A DNA stretch of 64,000 nt, taken from contig JAJUFP010000003.1 of NCBI GenBank assembly GCA_029263715.1, forward strand, positions 62,001-126,000. Direction: 5' to 3'. The stretch is from Nitrososphaera sp. Its GTDB lineage: Archaea > Thermoproteota > Nitrososphaeria > Nitrososphaerales > Nitrososphaeraceae. Below are positions 8,483 to 17,026 of this stretch, in pieces (position 1 is the first letter of the stretch; every line of letters begins with the position of its first letter). The position numbers and the translations under genes are program-made. A model generated the notes under the pieces. It did no database searches, was not told where the DNA came from, and worked only from the letters and a program-made list of their open reading frames with translations.

Positions 8483-8953
8483 ATGAGCAGTCAGGAAAAC
8501 CTGCGCGGTGCAGCTGGCAACATCATTCAGATCCTTGCAAACCTGCCGGACTTTTTGAGAAAGCCAATGCTGCAAAAAAGACTCAAGGAATTCTTTGCCA
8601 TGAGCGAAGCAGACCGGCAGGAGACCATTTCGCTGGCGCTGTCGGCCGCGCCCACCATTGAATCCACCAAGCTTTCAATCCTGGTAAAGACATGGCTTGA
8701 AGTACTTGCCGGGTTTGACGCTGGCCAGCGAGCCATCATTTTTGGAACCTACTGCCAACAAATAGTCCGGCAGCCAGAACGCCTGCAGCAGCTGAACCTT
8801 CAGAGGCTGACAGAAACATTCCTCTCCCTTGACGATAGACAAAGGGAAATCTTGGCAGACTCATTTAAGGAAGTGCTCATCTCCTTCCCAAAGAGGGACC
8901 AGATCCTGCGCTTGATCCCAGATTACTCCAAAAGTGTTATTGGGCTAGTGTGA
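8483..8953 (+). CDS. Conserved alpha-helical hypothetical protein
   Basis: A 156-residue, almost entirely helical soluble protein. It consists of about seven amphipathic helices separated by short turns, with a repeated pattern of a Leu/Phe helix followed by a polar turn (for example DRQETISLAL, DAGQRAIIF, DDRQREILAD). These about 40-residue periodic units suggest a small alpha-solenoid. No enzyme motif and no family recognised. A attaaatt TATA-like element at about 8452-8459 is about 27 nt before the ATG. The 3' end overlaps the convergent YggX-like gene by 9 bp. Confidence 0.7.
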   Translation: MSSQENLRGAAGNIIQILANLPDFLRKPMLQKRLKEFFAMSEADRQETISLALSAAPTIESTKLSILVKTWLEVLAGFDAGQRAIIFGTYCQQIVRQPERLQQLNLQRLTETFLSLDDRQREILADSFKEVLISFPKRDQILRLIPDYSKSVIGLV

Positions 8954-9202
8954 CGGCGGTTTTTCCGGGTTCTTCTGTACCTCGGCGACGCCCTTCTCTA
9001 GGCCAAAGAACGCCCTTTCGTACTTGCGGAGGGCCTTGCGGTGTTCCGGCAGGGACATGTCAAGCCTCATCTCGTTCATGACCATTATCGCGTAGGTAGT
9101 CCATTCTTTCCAGCATGCCGCGCATGCAGGGTACTTGTCTGCAGCCGGGTCTTCCGGTTGCGCCTCAATTGAGTTTCCACACTTTATGCAGGTCTTGGTC
9201 AT
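8945..9202 (-). CDS. Zinc-ribbon protein with YggX (Fe(II)-trafficking)-like C-terminus
   Basis: An 85-residue protein with two CxxC pairs (CIKC near residue 5 and CAAC near 27) forming a probable rubredoxin/zinc-ribbon knuckle. A segment follows that resembles the second half of YggX: WKEW, a helix with MVMNEMRL, then LPEHRKALRKYERAFFG, comparable to the YggX helix pattern ending in F-F/L-x-G. YggX proteins are linked to Fe(II) handling and Fe-S protection. I choose ATG 9200-9202 because the TATA-like ttataata near 9229-9236 predicts transcription from about 9206. An upstream in-frame ATG at 9226 would precede that site. The similarity to YggX is my own pattern match. Confidence 0.7.
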   Translation of the reverse strand: MTKTCIKCGNSIEAQPEDPAADKYPACAACWKEWTTYAIMVMNEMRLDMSLPEHRKALRKYERAFFGLEKGVAEVQKNPEKPPSH

Positions 9203-9247
9203 CTGCCAGCTCTTCGTAACTGCCATTATTATAAGTTGAGGTTCGAG

Positions 9248-9571
9248 CTAGAAAAGCGGCTTTTTCATGTTAGAGCCGCATTTTCCGCATGTGGAGCCCT
9301 TGACTTCGGCACCGCAGGACAGGCAAACATACTTTATCTTGACGCCCTCGTTTGTGTAGCCACCGCCCATCACGGTGTCGCTAAAGCCCAAAGATTTGAG
9401 GGCCTTTATCTGCCGCCATCTGATGTAGAGCATGGCACCTATGAATATGACCATGTTCAGGGCCAAGCCTATGAAGAACCCAAAAAAGTAAGTTAGCAAG
9501 AGACCTGCTGCAAAACTTGCGCCAAGGAATATCATCTGCCTTTTTAATGCCGGTTTTAACCTTCCGTCCAT
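9248..9571 (-). CDS. Two-helix membrane protein with C-terminal zinc ribbon
   Basis: A 107-residue protein with two adjacent hydrophobic helices at about 14-33 and 34-50, a short basic segment (RWRQIKALKSLG), and a C-terminal zinc ribbon CLSCGAEVKGSTCGKCGS (about 82-99). The topology is a membrane hairpin with a metal-binding cytosolic tail, as in many small archaeal stress or regulatory membrane proteins. No function can be named. A TATA-like gttaaatc near 9592-9599 lies about 24 nt upstream of the ATG. Confidence 0.7.
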   Translation of the reverse strand: MDGRLKPALKRQMIFLGASFAAGLLLTYFFGFFIGLALNMVIFIGAMLYIRWRQIKALKSLGFSDTVMGGGYTNEGVKIKYVCLSCGAEVKGSTCGKCGSNMKKPLF

Positions 9572-9676
9572 CCTGAGGATAACTTTGCAGATTTAACTTA
9601 AGAACGTTTTTCCAAAACTAGCCCAAATTGGAACTTAACCCCAAACTTGATATAGTTTTGAAACACTACTAATCTC

Positions 9677-9844
9677 ATGAAGGTGCGCTGTCCTGACTGC
9701 AAGGGCATAGCCGAACTGGCGGACAATTTTTCCTTTGTCAAGTGCACCAGCTGCTCCTTTGACATGACGTACGGTGAGTACGTGAGGTATATCGCGTACA
9801 AGGATGCCAGATACCGAGACATCCTAAGCGACTACAAGCAATAG
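9677..9844 (+). CDS. Small zinc-finger protein (55 aa)
   Basis: The ORF runs from ATG 9677 to TAG 9842-9844. The product starts MKVRCPDCKG, and a second CTSC pair at residues 23-26 completes a four-cysteine zinc knuckle. A Tyr-rich basic/acidic tail follows (YGEYVRYIAYKDARYRD). A TATA box (gatatag, about 9649-9655) is centred about 26 nt before the ATG, which strongly supports a real leaderless gene. It is probably a nucleic-acid- or protein-binding small protein; no specific role is visible. Confidence 0.75.
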   Translation: MKVRCPDCKGIAELADNFSFVKCTSCSFDMTYGEYVRYIAYKDARYRDILSDYKQ

Positions 9845-9881
9845 GATTAATAATTTAGAATGTGCAAGCCTTGCAGAACGT

Positions 9882-10520
9882 TTGGAACTCGAGCTAGCTA
9901 TAAACCTGATTGGTCTGGGAATCTGCGTCCTGATTGGCCGATTTGCCTACACCGGCTACACGGTTGTGGCAAGCCCAAACCTGCTACGGCTTACCCTGGC
10001 GTTCATCTCCATAGCAGCAGGCTTTGTCCTGCTGGCCACTGCTTTGTACATCGACGAAGCCTATTCTAGGATTGTAAACACTTCGGGTCTGGCAGCGCAG
10101 GCCATAGGCTACTTTTTCATAGCCATATCACACGGGCTCAAGTCATCGTTTGACTTTGCACCGAAACCTACGGGAGCATTCCTCCTCGTGCCGCTGGCCG
10201 TGACACCCTTTGTTATACCGGGAAATTCAATAGAACATATCGTTAGGTCAATTTCTTTTATTCTACTAGTATATGTGTCAATTGAAACAATGGCATCCTA
10301 TATGCAGAGCATGAGGAGTAATACCCTCATGATTGGTTCTGGAATGGCCGCGCTAGCCGTAGCGGAGCTTATGGCCTGGTACAACTTCATTTACCCCGGT
10401 TCTTTCTTTTACGCGGCCTTGATCATCAAGGTGGCGGGGTTTGGCCTGATCTTCGTTCCGTTCTCAAAGTTCGGCCTCAGTGGCTTGGGGAGAATGAATC
10501 AAATTGGCAGCGGGATATAG
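9882..10520 (+). CDS. Polytopic membrane protein, seven predicted helices
   Basis: A 212-residue hydrophobic protein with about seven membrane segments (roughly 5-25, 36-56, 66-84, 95-112, 118-138, 146-165, 172-192) and few charged residues. The overall plan resembles small seven-helix sensor-like membrane proteins of thaumarchaea. The start is TTG 9882: a TATA-like attaataatt at about 9847-9857 sits 26-30 nt upstream and no ATG lies near. Its last 17 bp overlap the following winged-helix gene, suggesting a pair made of a membrane component and a DNA-binding regulator. Function unknown. Confidence 0.7.
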   Translation: MELELAINLIGLGICVLIGRFAYTGYTVVASPNLLRLTLAFISIAAGFVLLATALYIDEAYSRIVNTSGLAAQAIGYFFIAISHGLKSSFDFAPKPTGAFLLVPLAVTPFVIPGNSIEHIVRSISFILLVYVSIETMASYMQSMRSNTLMIGSGMAALAVAELMAWYNFIYPGSFFYAALIIKVAGFGLIFVPFSKFGLSGLGRMNQIGSGI

Positions 10521-10794
10521 AACTCACGTCAGCATAATTGCAGACATTCTGAACACTGCAAGAATGTACAGCTACGAAGGTTACGAAGGCGTCAGCGTTA
10601 CACATCTCATCCGCAAGGCCAACGTGCCACATAGAAGGCTAAGCAGCATAGTTTCAGAGCTGACTGCAACGGGGCTGCTTCACGAGATACCAGAAGACTC
10701 GGTAAAATACCGCATCAGCGATAAGGGGATGGAGTTCCTCAAGGCCTATAACCAGTTCAAAGGCTTTGCAGAAGGCTTTGGATTAAAGGTCTGA
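10504..10794 (+). CDS. Winged-helix DNA-binding protein
   Basis: A 96-residue winged-helix protein. The helix-turn-helix spans about residues 24-58 (VSVTHLIRKANVPHRRLSSIVSEL) and is followed by a wing, LLHEIPEDSVKYRISDKG. This is the archaeal pattern of a small homodimeric regulator with a C-terminal helix for dimerisation (EFLKAYNQFKGFAEGF). The start is TTG 10504, inside the 3' end of the upstream membrane-protein gene with a 17-bp overlap, so the two are probably coupled. It may be the regulatory output of that membrane protein. Confidence 0.78.
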   Translation: MAAGYRTHVSIIADILNTARMYSYEGYEGVSVTHLIRKANVPHRRLSSIVSELTATGLLHEIPEDSVKYRISDKGMEFLKAYNQFKGFAEGFGLKV

Positions 10795-10987
10795 ATCCCA
10801 AAAATTATTTACTGTCAAGACTGCAAACTTGTCTTTTTTCTAAAAGATCCACTTCTAGTTTATGCAGCTTATTGGGCACATCATGCATAAATACAAGCTG
10901 GATGGTTTGGCAAAACTTTCCGGGTTTACTTTGCATTACAATGTAAACTATCCGCTTAAATTTTTGAAATGTGCAGTTGATCCTGAC

Positions 10988-11893
10988 ATGACCAATGAAA
11001 AGCCAGCGGCGCTGCACAAAAGAGATGCCGGACTTAACCTTAGGATAGCGCTCAGCTTTGCGGTTCTGACCATGTTGTATCTGGTATTCATCAGCATACT
11101 TGCCTACCTTGGGGTAGGGTTCATACCAATAGCCATAATCGCGTCGTTGATGATACTGGCACAGTGGTACTTTTCAGATAAAATTGTGTTATGGAGCACG
11201 GGTGCCAAGCTGGTCTCAAAAGAGCAGTATCCAAGACTACACGAAATGGTGGAAAGAATAGTGGTAAGAAACGGCCTGACAAAACCAAAGATTGCGGTTA
11301 TCAATACAAAGATGCCAAATGCCTTTGCCACCGGAAAGGGGCCTAAAAGCTCCATTGTGGCAGTCACAACAGGGCTTATGGAAACCCTTGAACCGGAGGA
11401 ACTTGAAGGAGTACTGGCCCACGAGCTGGCTCACGTCAAAAACAGGGACGTGCTCGTCCTGACTCTGGCCAGCTTGTTTTCAATGGTTGCATGGTACCTG
11501 ATGCAGTTTGGATTCTATGGAACGCTGACAGGCTCCTATGGAGGCAGGCAAGACAGGAGCGGCAGCGCTATGATAGTCCTACTCGTGGCTGTCGTGACTT
11601 GGTTTGTCAGCTTCTTGATAATCCGGGCAATATCCAGGTACAGGGAATTCGTGGCCGATAGGGACGGGGCATTGATGACTGGCAGACCTGCCAAGCTGGC
11701 AAACGCACTCATGAAAATAAGCGGCAGCATGAAGAGGGTGCCGGAGCAGCAGGCGCGCCAGATGGAAGGCATGAACGCCTTCTTCATAATACCTGCCGCA
11801 TCCGGAAGCAGCATTGCCAACCTCTTTTCCACGCATCCGCCGGTTGAAAAAAGAATACAAAAGCTCATGGAACTTGAAGCAGCCCTGCACTGA
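10988..11893 (+). CDS. htpX: Membrane zinc metalloprotease HtpX
   Basis: An M48-family integral membrane protease for membrane-protein quality control. The HELAH zinc motif lies in GVLAHELAHVKNRD, with the third ligand Glu in REFVADRDGA. Membrane segments lie near the N-terminus (two) and after the active site (two). I place the start at ATG 10988 (301 residues), because a ttaaattt TATA element at about 10956-10963 is centred 27 nt upstream. The frame is open to 10862, but that extension lacks a promoter and is not typical of the family. The 3' end ends near the IS-free gap holding two micro-ORFs. Confidence 0.92.
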   Translation: MTNEKPAALHKRDAGLNLRIALSFAVLTMLYLVFISILAYLGVGFIPIAIIASLMILAQWYFSDKIVLWSTGAKLVSKEQYPRLHEMVERIVVRNGLTKPKIAVINTKMPNAFATGKGPKSSIVAVTTGLMETLEPEELEGVLAHELAHVKNRDVLVLTLASLFSMVAWYLMQFGFYGTLTGSYGGRQDRSGSAMIVLLVAVVTWFVSFLIIRAISRYREFVADRDGALMTGRPAKLANALMKISGSMKRVPEQQARQMEGMNAFFIIPAASGSSIANLFSTHPPVEKRIQKLMELEAALH

Positions 11894-12080
11894 CCTGCTT
11901 TTAACCCAGTTTTAGCGGAAGGCACCGCGTCGTAGACTTGCACACCAAAATACTCAAGTTTGAACTGGTGCTTCTGGTTCTATGAGATATACATCCAGAC
12001 TGCGTAGCAAAAGATGGAAGAGTCACCGACGGAAGAAACAAGATGGATAGTTAGGACGGCCATGAGAACGATCAGGAAGT

Positions 12081-12161
12081 TTATTCTTCGTCCTCTTCGT
12101 CTTCTGATTCTTCGTCCTCTTCGTCTTCGAAGTCGTCCTCAAAATCATCGTCTTCAGACAT
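12081..12161 (-). CDS. Acidic micro-protein (26 aa, nearly all Asp/Glu)
   Basis: ATG 12159-12161 to TAA 12081-12083 encodes 26 residues: after Met-Ser almost every residue is Glu or Asp, with two Phe and one further Ser. A TATA box (cttataac on the minus strand, about 12185-12192) is centred 27 nt upstream, the same spacing as for other genes here. The composition resembles the acidic tails of histone chaperones or DNA mimics. It could act as a polyanion, or be a repetitive tract with fortuitous start and stop. Too short for homology. Confidence 0.5.
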   Translation of the reverse strand: MSEDDDFEDDFEDEEDEESEDEEDEE

Positions 12162-12263
12162 ATGGCATAACCGACTAAACGTTCGTTATAAGGATTTTGC
12201 CGGCCCTAGAGCTCTAACTCCAACCTATCATTATAATATCATAAACCGTGTCTGCCCATTACC

Positions 12264-12380
12264 ATGTACAGATACAAACAGTCTCAGCCAGTTCAGAAAT
12301 GCTGCTGTCACAATCATCCTGCACGGAAAATGGTCATCAAAACAACTGTACTTTGTGCGCTGGATGAACCATGCATCTAG
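12264..12380 (+). CDS. Cysteine/histidine-rich micro-protein (38 aa)
   Basis: ATG 12264 to TAG 12378-12380. It is a basic 38-residue product with a CCCHNH cluster at residues 13-18 and two further Cys near the C-terminus, so metal binding is possible. A strong TATA-like ttataatatc is centred about 29 nt before the ATG, matching the leaderless spacing of the region. It is divergent from the acidic micro-ORF about 100 bp away. Between 11894 and 12435 I see no other gene; the rest is unassigned. Confidence 0.5.
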   Translation: MYRYKQSQPVQKCCCHNHPARKMVIKTTVLCALDEPCI

Positions 12381-12435
12381 CTATAGATCTTAAGTTAGCA
12401 GAGACTGGATTAAAAAAGGGAAAAAGGGAAGGGAT

Positions 12436-14451
12436 TTAGAACCTTCCAAAGCCCAGCGAGGATCCCCTGAACCTGGCAAAGCCGATCACGGCGACCAGCG
12501 AAGCTGCCAGTATCAGTGCAGCAATGACTCCGAATTCCGGTACTACCTGGGTGCCTTGGATCTCTATCAGGTCAGTGCCTTGTGGATAGTCGATGACCAG
12601 CGTTCTGGAAGTGCTGGTAGTTTGGGCCTCTACGACGGTTATTTCGTCTTCTTCTCCGGATTCCAGGTCGGTGGTGGTTACCATGTACCTGATGTCTTGA
12701 CCGCCTTCAACTGCGTCGATGACGTTTCTTGGAAGGACGACTGTCAGTCTACCGGCCTGCGTACCATCCACAGATACTGCTAACCTGTTGTCGTCAGGTT
12801 TTGCAAAGACGCTCTTGACCGAACCGTTGGTGATCTCGTATTCTATCGGGAATGTGCTACCGTCGACCTTGAGATTGGCAGTCAGTTTTCCAGCCGCTCC
12901 CTTTAATTCGAAGGTGGTCTTTGCCTGCTTCAGGTTGTATGTAGCTGTCACGTCGTACTTGCCGGCTACTCCCAGCTTGCCGCCTACAACCATATCGTAC
13001 GAGTACGATCCATCCGTTGATGGAGTTATCAGGTCGACCCTGTATGCATCACCATTTGGATTGTTGACCTGAATAACCACACTCTGTCCTGCTACCAGCA
13101 GGTCCCTGTTCACCGTCCCGGTTATCTTGATGGTCGAACCTGTACTGTATTCCGTCTTGTCCGTCTTGACGGTTATCGTGCCTGAATTCGCTGACTGGCC
13201 AGTGATGTCAAACTCGATCTCTGCATCGTTGTCACCGTAGCCAACCTTTACTGTGTAATCGTTCTTAACATCAAGGTTTCCTATCAGCCTTATATCAGCA
13301 CTGTAGGTAAGGTCGGCGTTGGGTTCCACGTATGCAGCCAATCCAGCAAAGCTGCCATCTGGCTTGAACACCAAGATGTTGACTGTCTGATCCTTGATTA
13401 TTCTGTCAACCTTGCCGGAGACCTTCATTGTCTCGCCTGTCAGATATCCTGACTTGTCTAGTTTGACGGTCAGTGCAGAAGAGCCAGTAGTGCTTCCAAT
13501 GTTGAAAGAAATCTCTTTGTCTTCATCGTCGTAGGTTATGATAACCCTATATTTTCCATCCTCGGCTTCATCGTCAAGATCAAAGCTGAAGCTGAATTCA
13601 CCGTCACTTTCGACGTCTGCCTCATCGTCTACGACCTCATCATTATCTGGTCCTATGACCTCGATGCCGACTTCATCTTCTCCAGAAACCACGTCAACTT
13701 CGCCAGTTATCCTGACGGTGTCGCCAGCTTCGTAGGTTGTCTTGTCGGTCTTTACAGTTATTGGTTCGCTACTACCATTACCTGCATCCTCGTCTTCCAC
13801 TTCAAAGATGGTAACGGCCTCATCACCGGCATAGGACACTATTACCGCATATCTGCCATGGTCTGCCTCATCGTCAAGGTCGAAGTCATCGTCGCTAAAC
13901 TCGTCACCATCAAGGTCGACAGTGTTGTCATACACACGGCTGTTGTCTGGCCCAATGACCTCAATGTCTATTTCATCTTCTCCCAGTTCAGGATCCTGTA
14001 TGAATCCGGTGATTTCTACCGTGTCGCCGGCAGAGTATAGATCGTCTTCTGTTTCCACAGTAATCGGGTCGTCGTCATCGTCTTCTACTACCTTGAAATA
14101 GCTGAAAACGTCATCGCTACCGAAACTCACCTGTACTACGTATAGGCCTTCATCCGCATTGCTGCCAATCTCATAGGTGAAAGAGTATTCTTCGTCTTCT
14201 ATCTCAATATCCTCCGAATCAGAATCATCCGGACCTTCAATCGTTATCTCGACTTCTTCACCATCATCTGCGCCATCAACAATTCCTTCGATAACAACTT
14301 CGTCCCCTTGATCGTAAACCATGTCTTCAATCTCCACAGTGATATCCTCGTGGGAAGCATATGATTTTGGCACTGCAACAAAGGCTGTAGAAATCAACGA
14401 GCCAACTAGCAGTAGCACTAGAGCGTATGCTCGACTATTTGATGAGAGCAT
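12436..14451 (-). CDS. Surface protein with five Ig-like repeats and PEFG-CTERM signal
   Basis: A 671-residue secreted protein. A signal peptide (residues 1-32, ending about SYASHED) is followed by five roughly 100-residue repeats. Each begins with a variant of ITVKTDKTTYEAGDTVRITG (about 36, 130, 235, 330, 425) and is rich in Asp/Glu in the first three. A C-terminal domain precedes VVPEFGVIAALILAASLVAV and a basic tail, the PEFG-CTERM signal recognised by archaeosortase-type enzymes. The mature protein is therefore probably cell-wall or membrane-linked. The early repeats are strikingly acidic and could bind cations. A TATA-like attaatag near 14476-14484 fits a leaderless start. The gene is followed by a T-rich stretch (minus strand) at about 12412-12434. 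Confidence 0.88.
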   Translation of the reverse strand: MLSSNSRAYALVLLLVGSLISTAFVAVPKSYASHEDITVEIEDMVYDQGDEVVIEGIVDGADDGEEVEITIEGPDDSDSEDIEIEDEEYSFTYEIGSNADEGLYVVQVSFGSDDVFSYFKVVEDDDDDPITVETEDDLYSAGDTVEITGFIQDPELGEDEIDIEVIGPDNSRVYDNTVDLDGDEFSDDDFDLDDEADHGRYAVIVSYAGDEAVTIFEVEDEDAGNGSSEPITVKTDKTTYEAGDTVRITGEVDVVSGEDEVGIEVIGPDNDEVVDDEADVESDGEFSFSFDLDDEAEDGKYRVIITYDDEDKEISFNIGSTTGSSALTVKLDKSGYLTGETMKVSGKVDRIIKDQTVNILVFKPDGSFAGLAAYVEPNADLTYSADIRLIGNLDVKNDYTVKVGYGDNDAEIEFDITGQSANSGTITVKTDKTEYSTGSTIKITGTVNRDLLVAGQSVVIQVNNPNGDAYRVDLITPSTDGSYSYDMVVGGKLGVAGKYDVTATYNLKQAKTTFELKGAAGKLTANLKVDGSTFPIEYEITNGSVKSVFAKPDDNRLAVSVDGTQAGRLTVVLPRNVIDAVEGGQDIRYMVTTTDLESGEEDEITVVEAQTTSTSRTLVIDYPQGTDLIEIQGTQVVPEFGVIAALILAASLVAVIGFARFRGSSLGFGRF

Positions 14452-14584
14452 ACCGCGATTTAATCCTGTAGCACTATTAATTTGTTAGTCTAGTATTGTT
14501 GACACAGGGAAAAAACTTTTTGAGTCAATATATTCCAAGACATGCAGAACAATATTATACGAAGGACAGGATGTAATCTGCGAT

Positions 14585-14929
14585 TTGGACAAGCCCGTAG
14601 TAGAAAAGCGTCCTTGGGGCCATTTTGAGCGTTTTACATTAAACGAGCCGGTCACCGTCAAGCTGGTGTACCTGGATGGTGATAAGCGCCTGAGCCTGCA
14701 GTACCACAACAACCGTTCCGAATTCTGGAAGGTCGTCAAAGGCCCGGTAAGGGTGTTGCTAAACGAAGACTCGAGGCTGCTTCAGACCGGCGAGACGATA
14801 ACGATACCCAGAAAATCGCTGCACCGCCTTGAAGGCGCCGGCATCGATGCCGTGGTACTAGAGATCTCTACTGGCGAGTTTGACGAATCCGACATCGTCA
14901 GGCTTCAGGACGATTACAAAAGAGATTGA
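14585..14929 (+). CDS. Cupin of the mannose-6-phosphate isomerase type II family
   Basis: A 114-residue stand-alone cupin matching the C-terminal isomerase domain of type II PMI/GMP enzymes. RPWGHFERF near the N-terminus, LSLQYHNNRSEFWKVVKG (about 37-54; metal His42, Glu47) and the IPRKSLHRLEG loop with the third His are all in place. It probably interconverts mannose-6-P and fructose-6-P for sugar-nucleotide synthesis; a bare cupin could also be another sugar isomerase. TTG 14585 is the start: a attatac TATA element near 14553-14559 is about 28 nt upstream. It ends directly beside rad50, convergently. Confidence 0.85.
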   Translation: MDKPVVEKRPWGHFERFTLNEPVTVKLVYLDGDKRLSLQYHNNRSEFWKVVKGPVRVLLNEDSRLLQTGETITIPRKSLHRLEGAGIDAVVLEISTGEFDESDIVRLQDDYKRD

Positions 14930-17026
14930 CTACTCGCGGGTAACGTGCGAGCCTTCAGAAGTCATGGCAAATCTGAATATCTGGTCGACTTCCGAGTCTT
15001 CAAAGATCTCCGAGTCATGGGTGATCATTATCATCTGCGATAGCGGGCCGGCACCCTCCCGGAAGGCTTCAGATATTATCTTGACAAGCGCCTTTCTTCT
15101 CTCTTCGTCCAGATGCGTGGTCGGCTCGTCCAGAACAACAAAGTCCAGCCGGTTTGAGCCCATCATGTAGGCTATGCCAAGCCTTATGGCCAGGGCCACG
15201 GCAACCTTTTCGCCGCCGCTCAGCGAGGGCATGTCTATCTCGCCGTGCCTGCCGTAGCAGGTTATGGTTATCTCCCTTGCCTTTTCGGCCAGCTCGATCC
15301 TTGAAACCCCGATGTTGAAAAGCGAGGCGTACTCCGACGCCTTGTCTGAGACCATCTTAAGCGCCCACGACCGGAGGCTGATCCCTACCATGCCGTCCCT
15401 GTTAAAGATAAGCGACCGAACCCTTTCCAGCTGGCCGGCAAACTCGGATGCTGCCTGCAGCTTGCCAATGATCTCGTTTGACGAGTCCACAGTGTTCTTG
15501 GCATCCTCGATGGCCTTCTGGTACGACCCCAGCTTGCGATTGACATCAAGAAGCTTCTGCGAAAGGCTGCTTTTTTCCAGTTTGGCATCGGTATACTGGC
15601 GGTGGCTGAACCCCCGCACCCTTTCCCTGAGAGCCTGTATCTCCTTTGCAAGGGATCTTGACACGTCGTCGATGGCAAGAATCATCGGATCCTCGATCTT
15701 TGATATCTCCTTTGGCAGCTTGGCCAGATCCGATCTCCAGCTTTCAAGCTCCTGCTCCAGCTTCAGAACTTCGTCTGGCGAGCTGATGGAGTTATCGGCC
15801 AGAAACTTTTCTGCAGAGGCAATCCTTTTGTCCTGCTCGGCCAGCTGCCGCTGTTCCTTGGTAAGGTTGAGCTTTGATTTCTGCAGCTTTGATTTTTCCA
15901 CCTCTTTTTCCGTTATCTCGGCTCGGATATGCGAGGTGTCAAACATGTCGTTTATCTTTTGTACCGGCGAGTTGCAGACCGGGCACCTGCCGTTCTGGAC
16001 TTGGAGCCTGCCGGCGCATTCCAGAAACCCCCTCAGCTGGCCGGATGCGCCCTCGATCTCTACAAGCCTAGACTGGATGTCTTCCATCTCTGAATTGACC
16101 ATCTGGAGCCGGATGCTTACTTCCTCCTTGCCTTCAAGCAGCTTTAGCGAGTTTCTTGCCTCCCTTGCGATCCGATCCGTCCTGGCAGCCTCGGCCTCGA
16201 TGGAGTTGCGTTTATCGTTAACGTGCCGGACCAGCATCGATTCTTTGGTCTGAAGTTCGTGCACCTGCAGGATGGCCGGCTCCATCCCTTCTATCTTGGA
16301 TTCCAGCTGGCTGACCCTTTCCTCAAGCATCCTCTTTTCGTCTTCAAACTCGGCATAGGCAGACTGCAGCTGCACCATCTCCTTGGCCTTTTGCTCGGCA
16401 AGGGCCAGCACCTTGGGTATGTCTTCATCGGTATAGCCGGTTTCGTCGCGCAGCCTGTCCCGAAAGCCCCGGATAACTTCAAGCATCGTCTGGTAGGCAG
16501 AGTCCAGCCTGTCGATCCCGATAAGGCCGTTTATGAGCTCCTTGAACTCCTTGGGCTGCGCCTCTATTATCCGCACAAGCTCGCCCTGCTGAACCACGGC
16601 CGCAACGCGCAGCTTTTCATAGTCAAGGCCGATTGCCTTGGCCACCTCCGCGCTCATGGACTCGCCGTACTGCCGGCGCTCGCCACCGGCAATCTTTTTG
16701 TTGACAGCCTTGCCGGATTCAGAAACAAGCTCAAACTGCGAGAAGGCCGGCATCCCCGATTCGGTGGTGGTCCGGGTTACCTGGAATTCCTTTGAGTTAA
16801 GCGTAAACCGCATCCTGACCATCGCGGAATGGGCGCCAGCAGCCCTCCTGATGAGGTTCTTGTTGGATTTTCTGGTGTGCTTGCCAAACAAGGCGTAGGT
16901 TATGGCGTCTATGACCGACGACTTGCCGGACCCGTTGTGGCCGACAAATATGGTAAGGCCACGTCCAAATTCAAGGTGTGTGTCCTTGTGCGAGATAAAG
17001 TCGTTCAGCTGTATGTCCTTTATCAT
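14930..17026 (-). CDS. rad50: DNA double-strand break repair ATPase Rad50
   Basis: A 698-residue SMC-like ATPase of the Mre11-Rad50 complex that tethers and processes DNA ends. Walker A is GHNGSGKSS near residue 30; two long coiled-coil arms flank the CPVC zinc hook (about residue 349). The signature motif is SLSGGEKVAVALA, followed by Walker B VVLDEPTTHLD and the His switch in MITHDSE. It is shorter than typical archaeal Rad50 (about 850-900), so the arms are short. The start overlaps the mre11 stop by 4 bp (ATGA). It forms an operon nurA-herA-mre11-rad50 on the minus strand. Confidence 0.95.
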   Translation of the reverse strand: MIKDIQLNDFISHKDTHLEFGRGLTIFVGHNGSGKSSVIDAITYALFGKHTRKSNKNLIRRAAGAHSAMVRMRFTLNSKEFQVTRTTTESGMPAFSQFELVSESGKAVNKKIAGGERRQYGESMSAEVAKAIGLDYEKLRVAAVVQQGELVRIIEAQPKEFKELINGLIGIDRLDSAYQTMLEVIRGFRDRLRDETGYTDEDIPKVLALAEQKAKEMVQLQSAYAEFEDEKRMLEERVSQLESKIEGMEPAILQVHELQTKESMLVRHVNDKRNSIEAEAARTDRIAREARNSLKLLEGKEEVSIRLQMVNSEMEDIQSRLVEIEGASGQLRGFLECAGRLQVQNGRCPVCNSPVQKINDMFDTSHIRAEITEKEVEKSKLQKSKLNLTKEQRQLAEQDKRIASAEKFLADNSISSPDEVLKLEQELESWRSDLAKLPKEISKIEDPMILAIDDVSRSLAKEIQALRERVRGFSHRQYTDAKLEKSSLSQKLLDVNRKLGSYQKAIEDAKNTVDSSNEIIGKLQAASEFAGQLERVRSLIFNRDGMVGISLRSWALKMVSDKASEYASLFNIGVSRIELAEKAREITITCYGRHGEIDMPSLSGGEKVAVALAIRLGIAYMMGSNRLDFVVLDEPTTHLDEERRKALVKIISEAFREGAGPLSQMIMITHDSEIFEDSEVDQIFRFAMTSEGSHVTRE

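Noticed and set aside
15264-16253. A 329-codon open frame opposite rad50
   Set aside because: Ser/Arg-rich low-complexity product with no motif; mirror of the Rad50 coiled coil.
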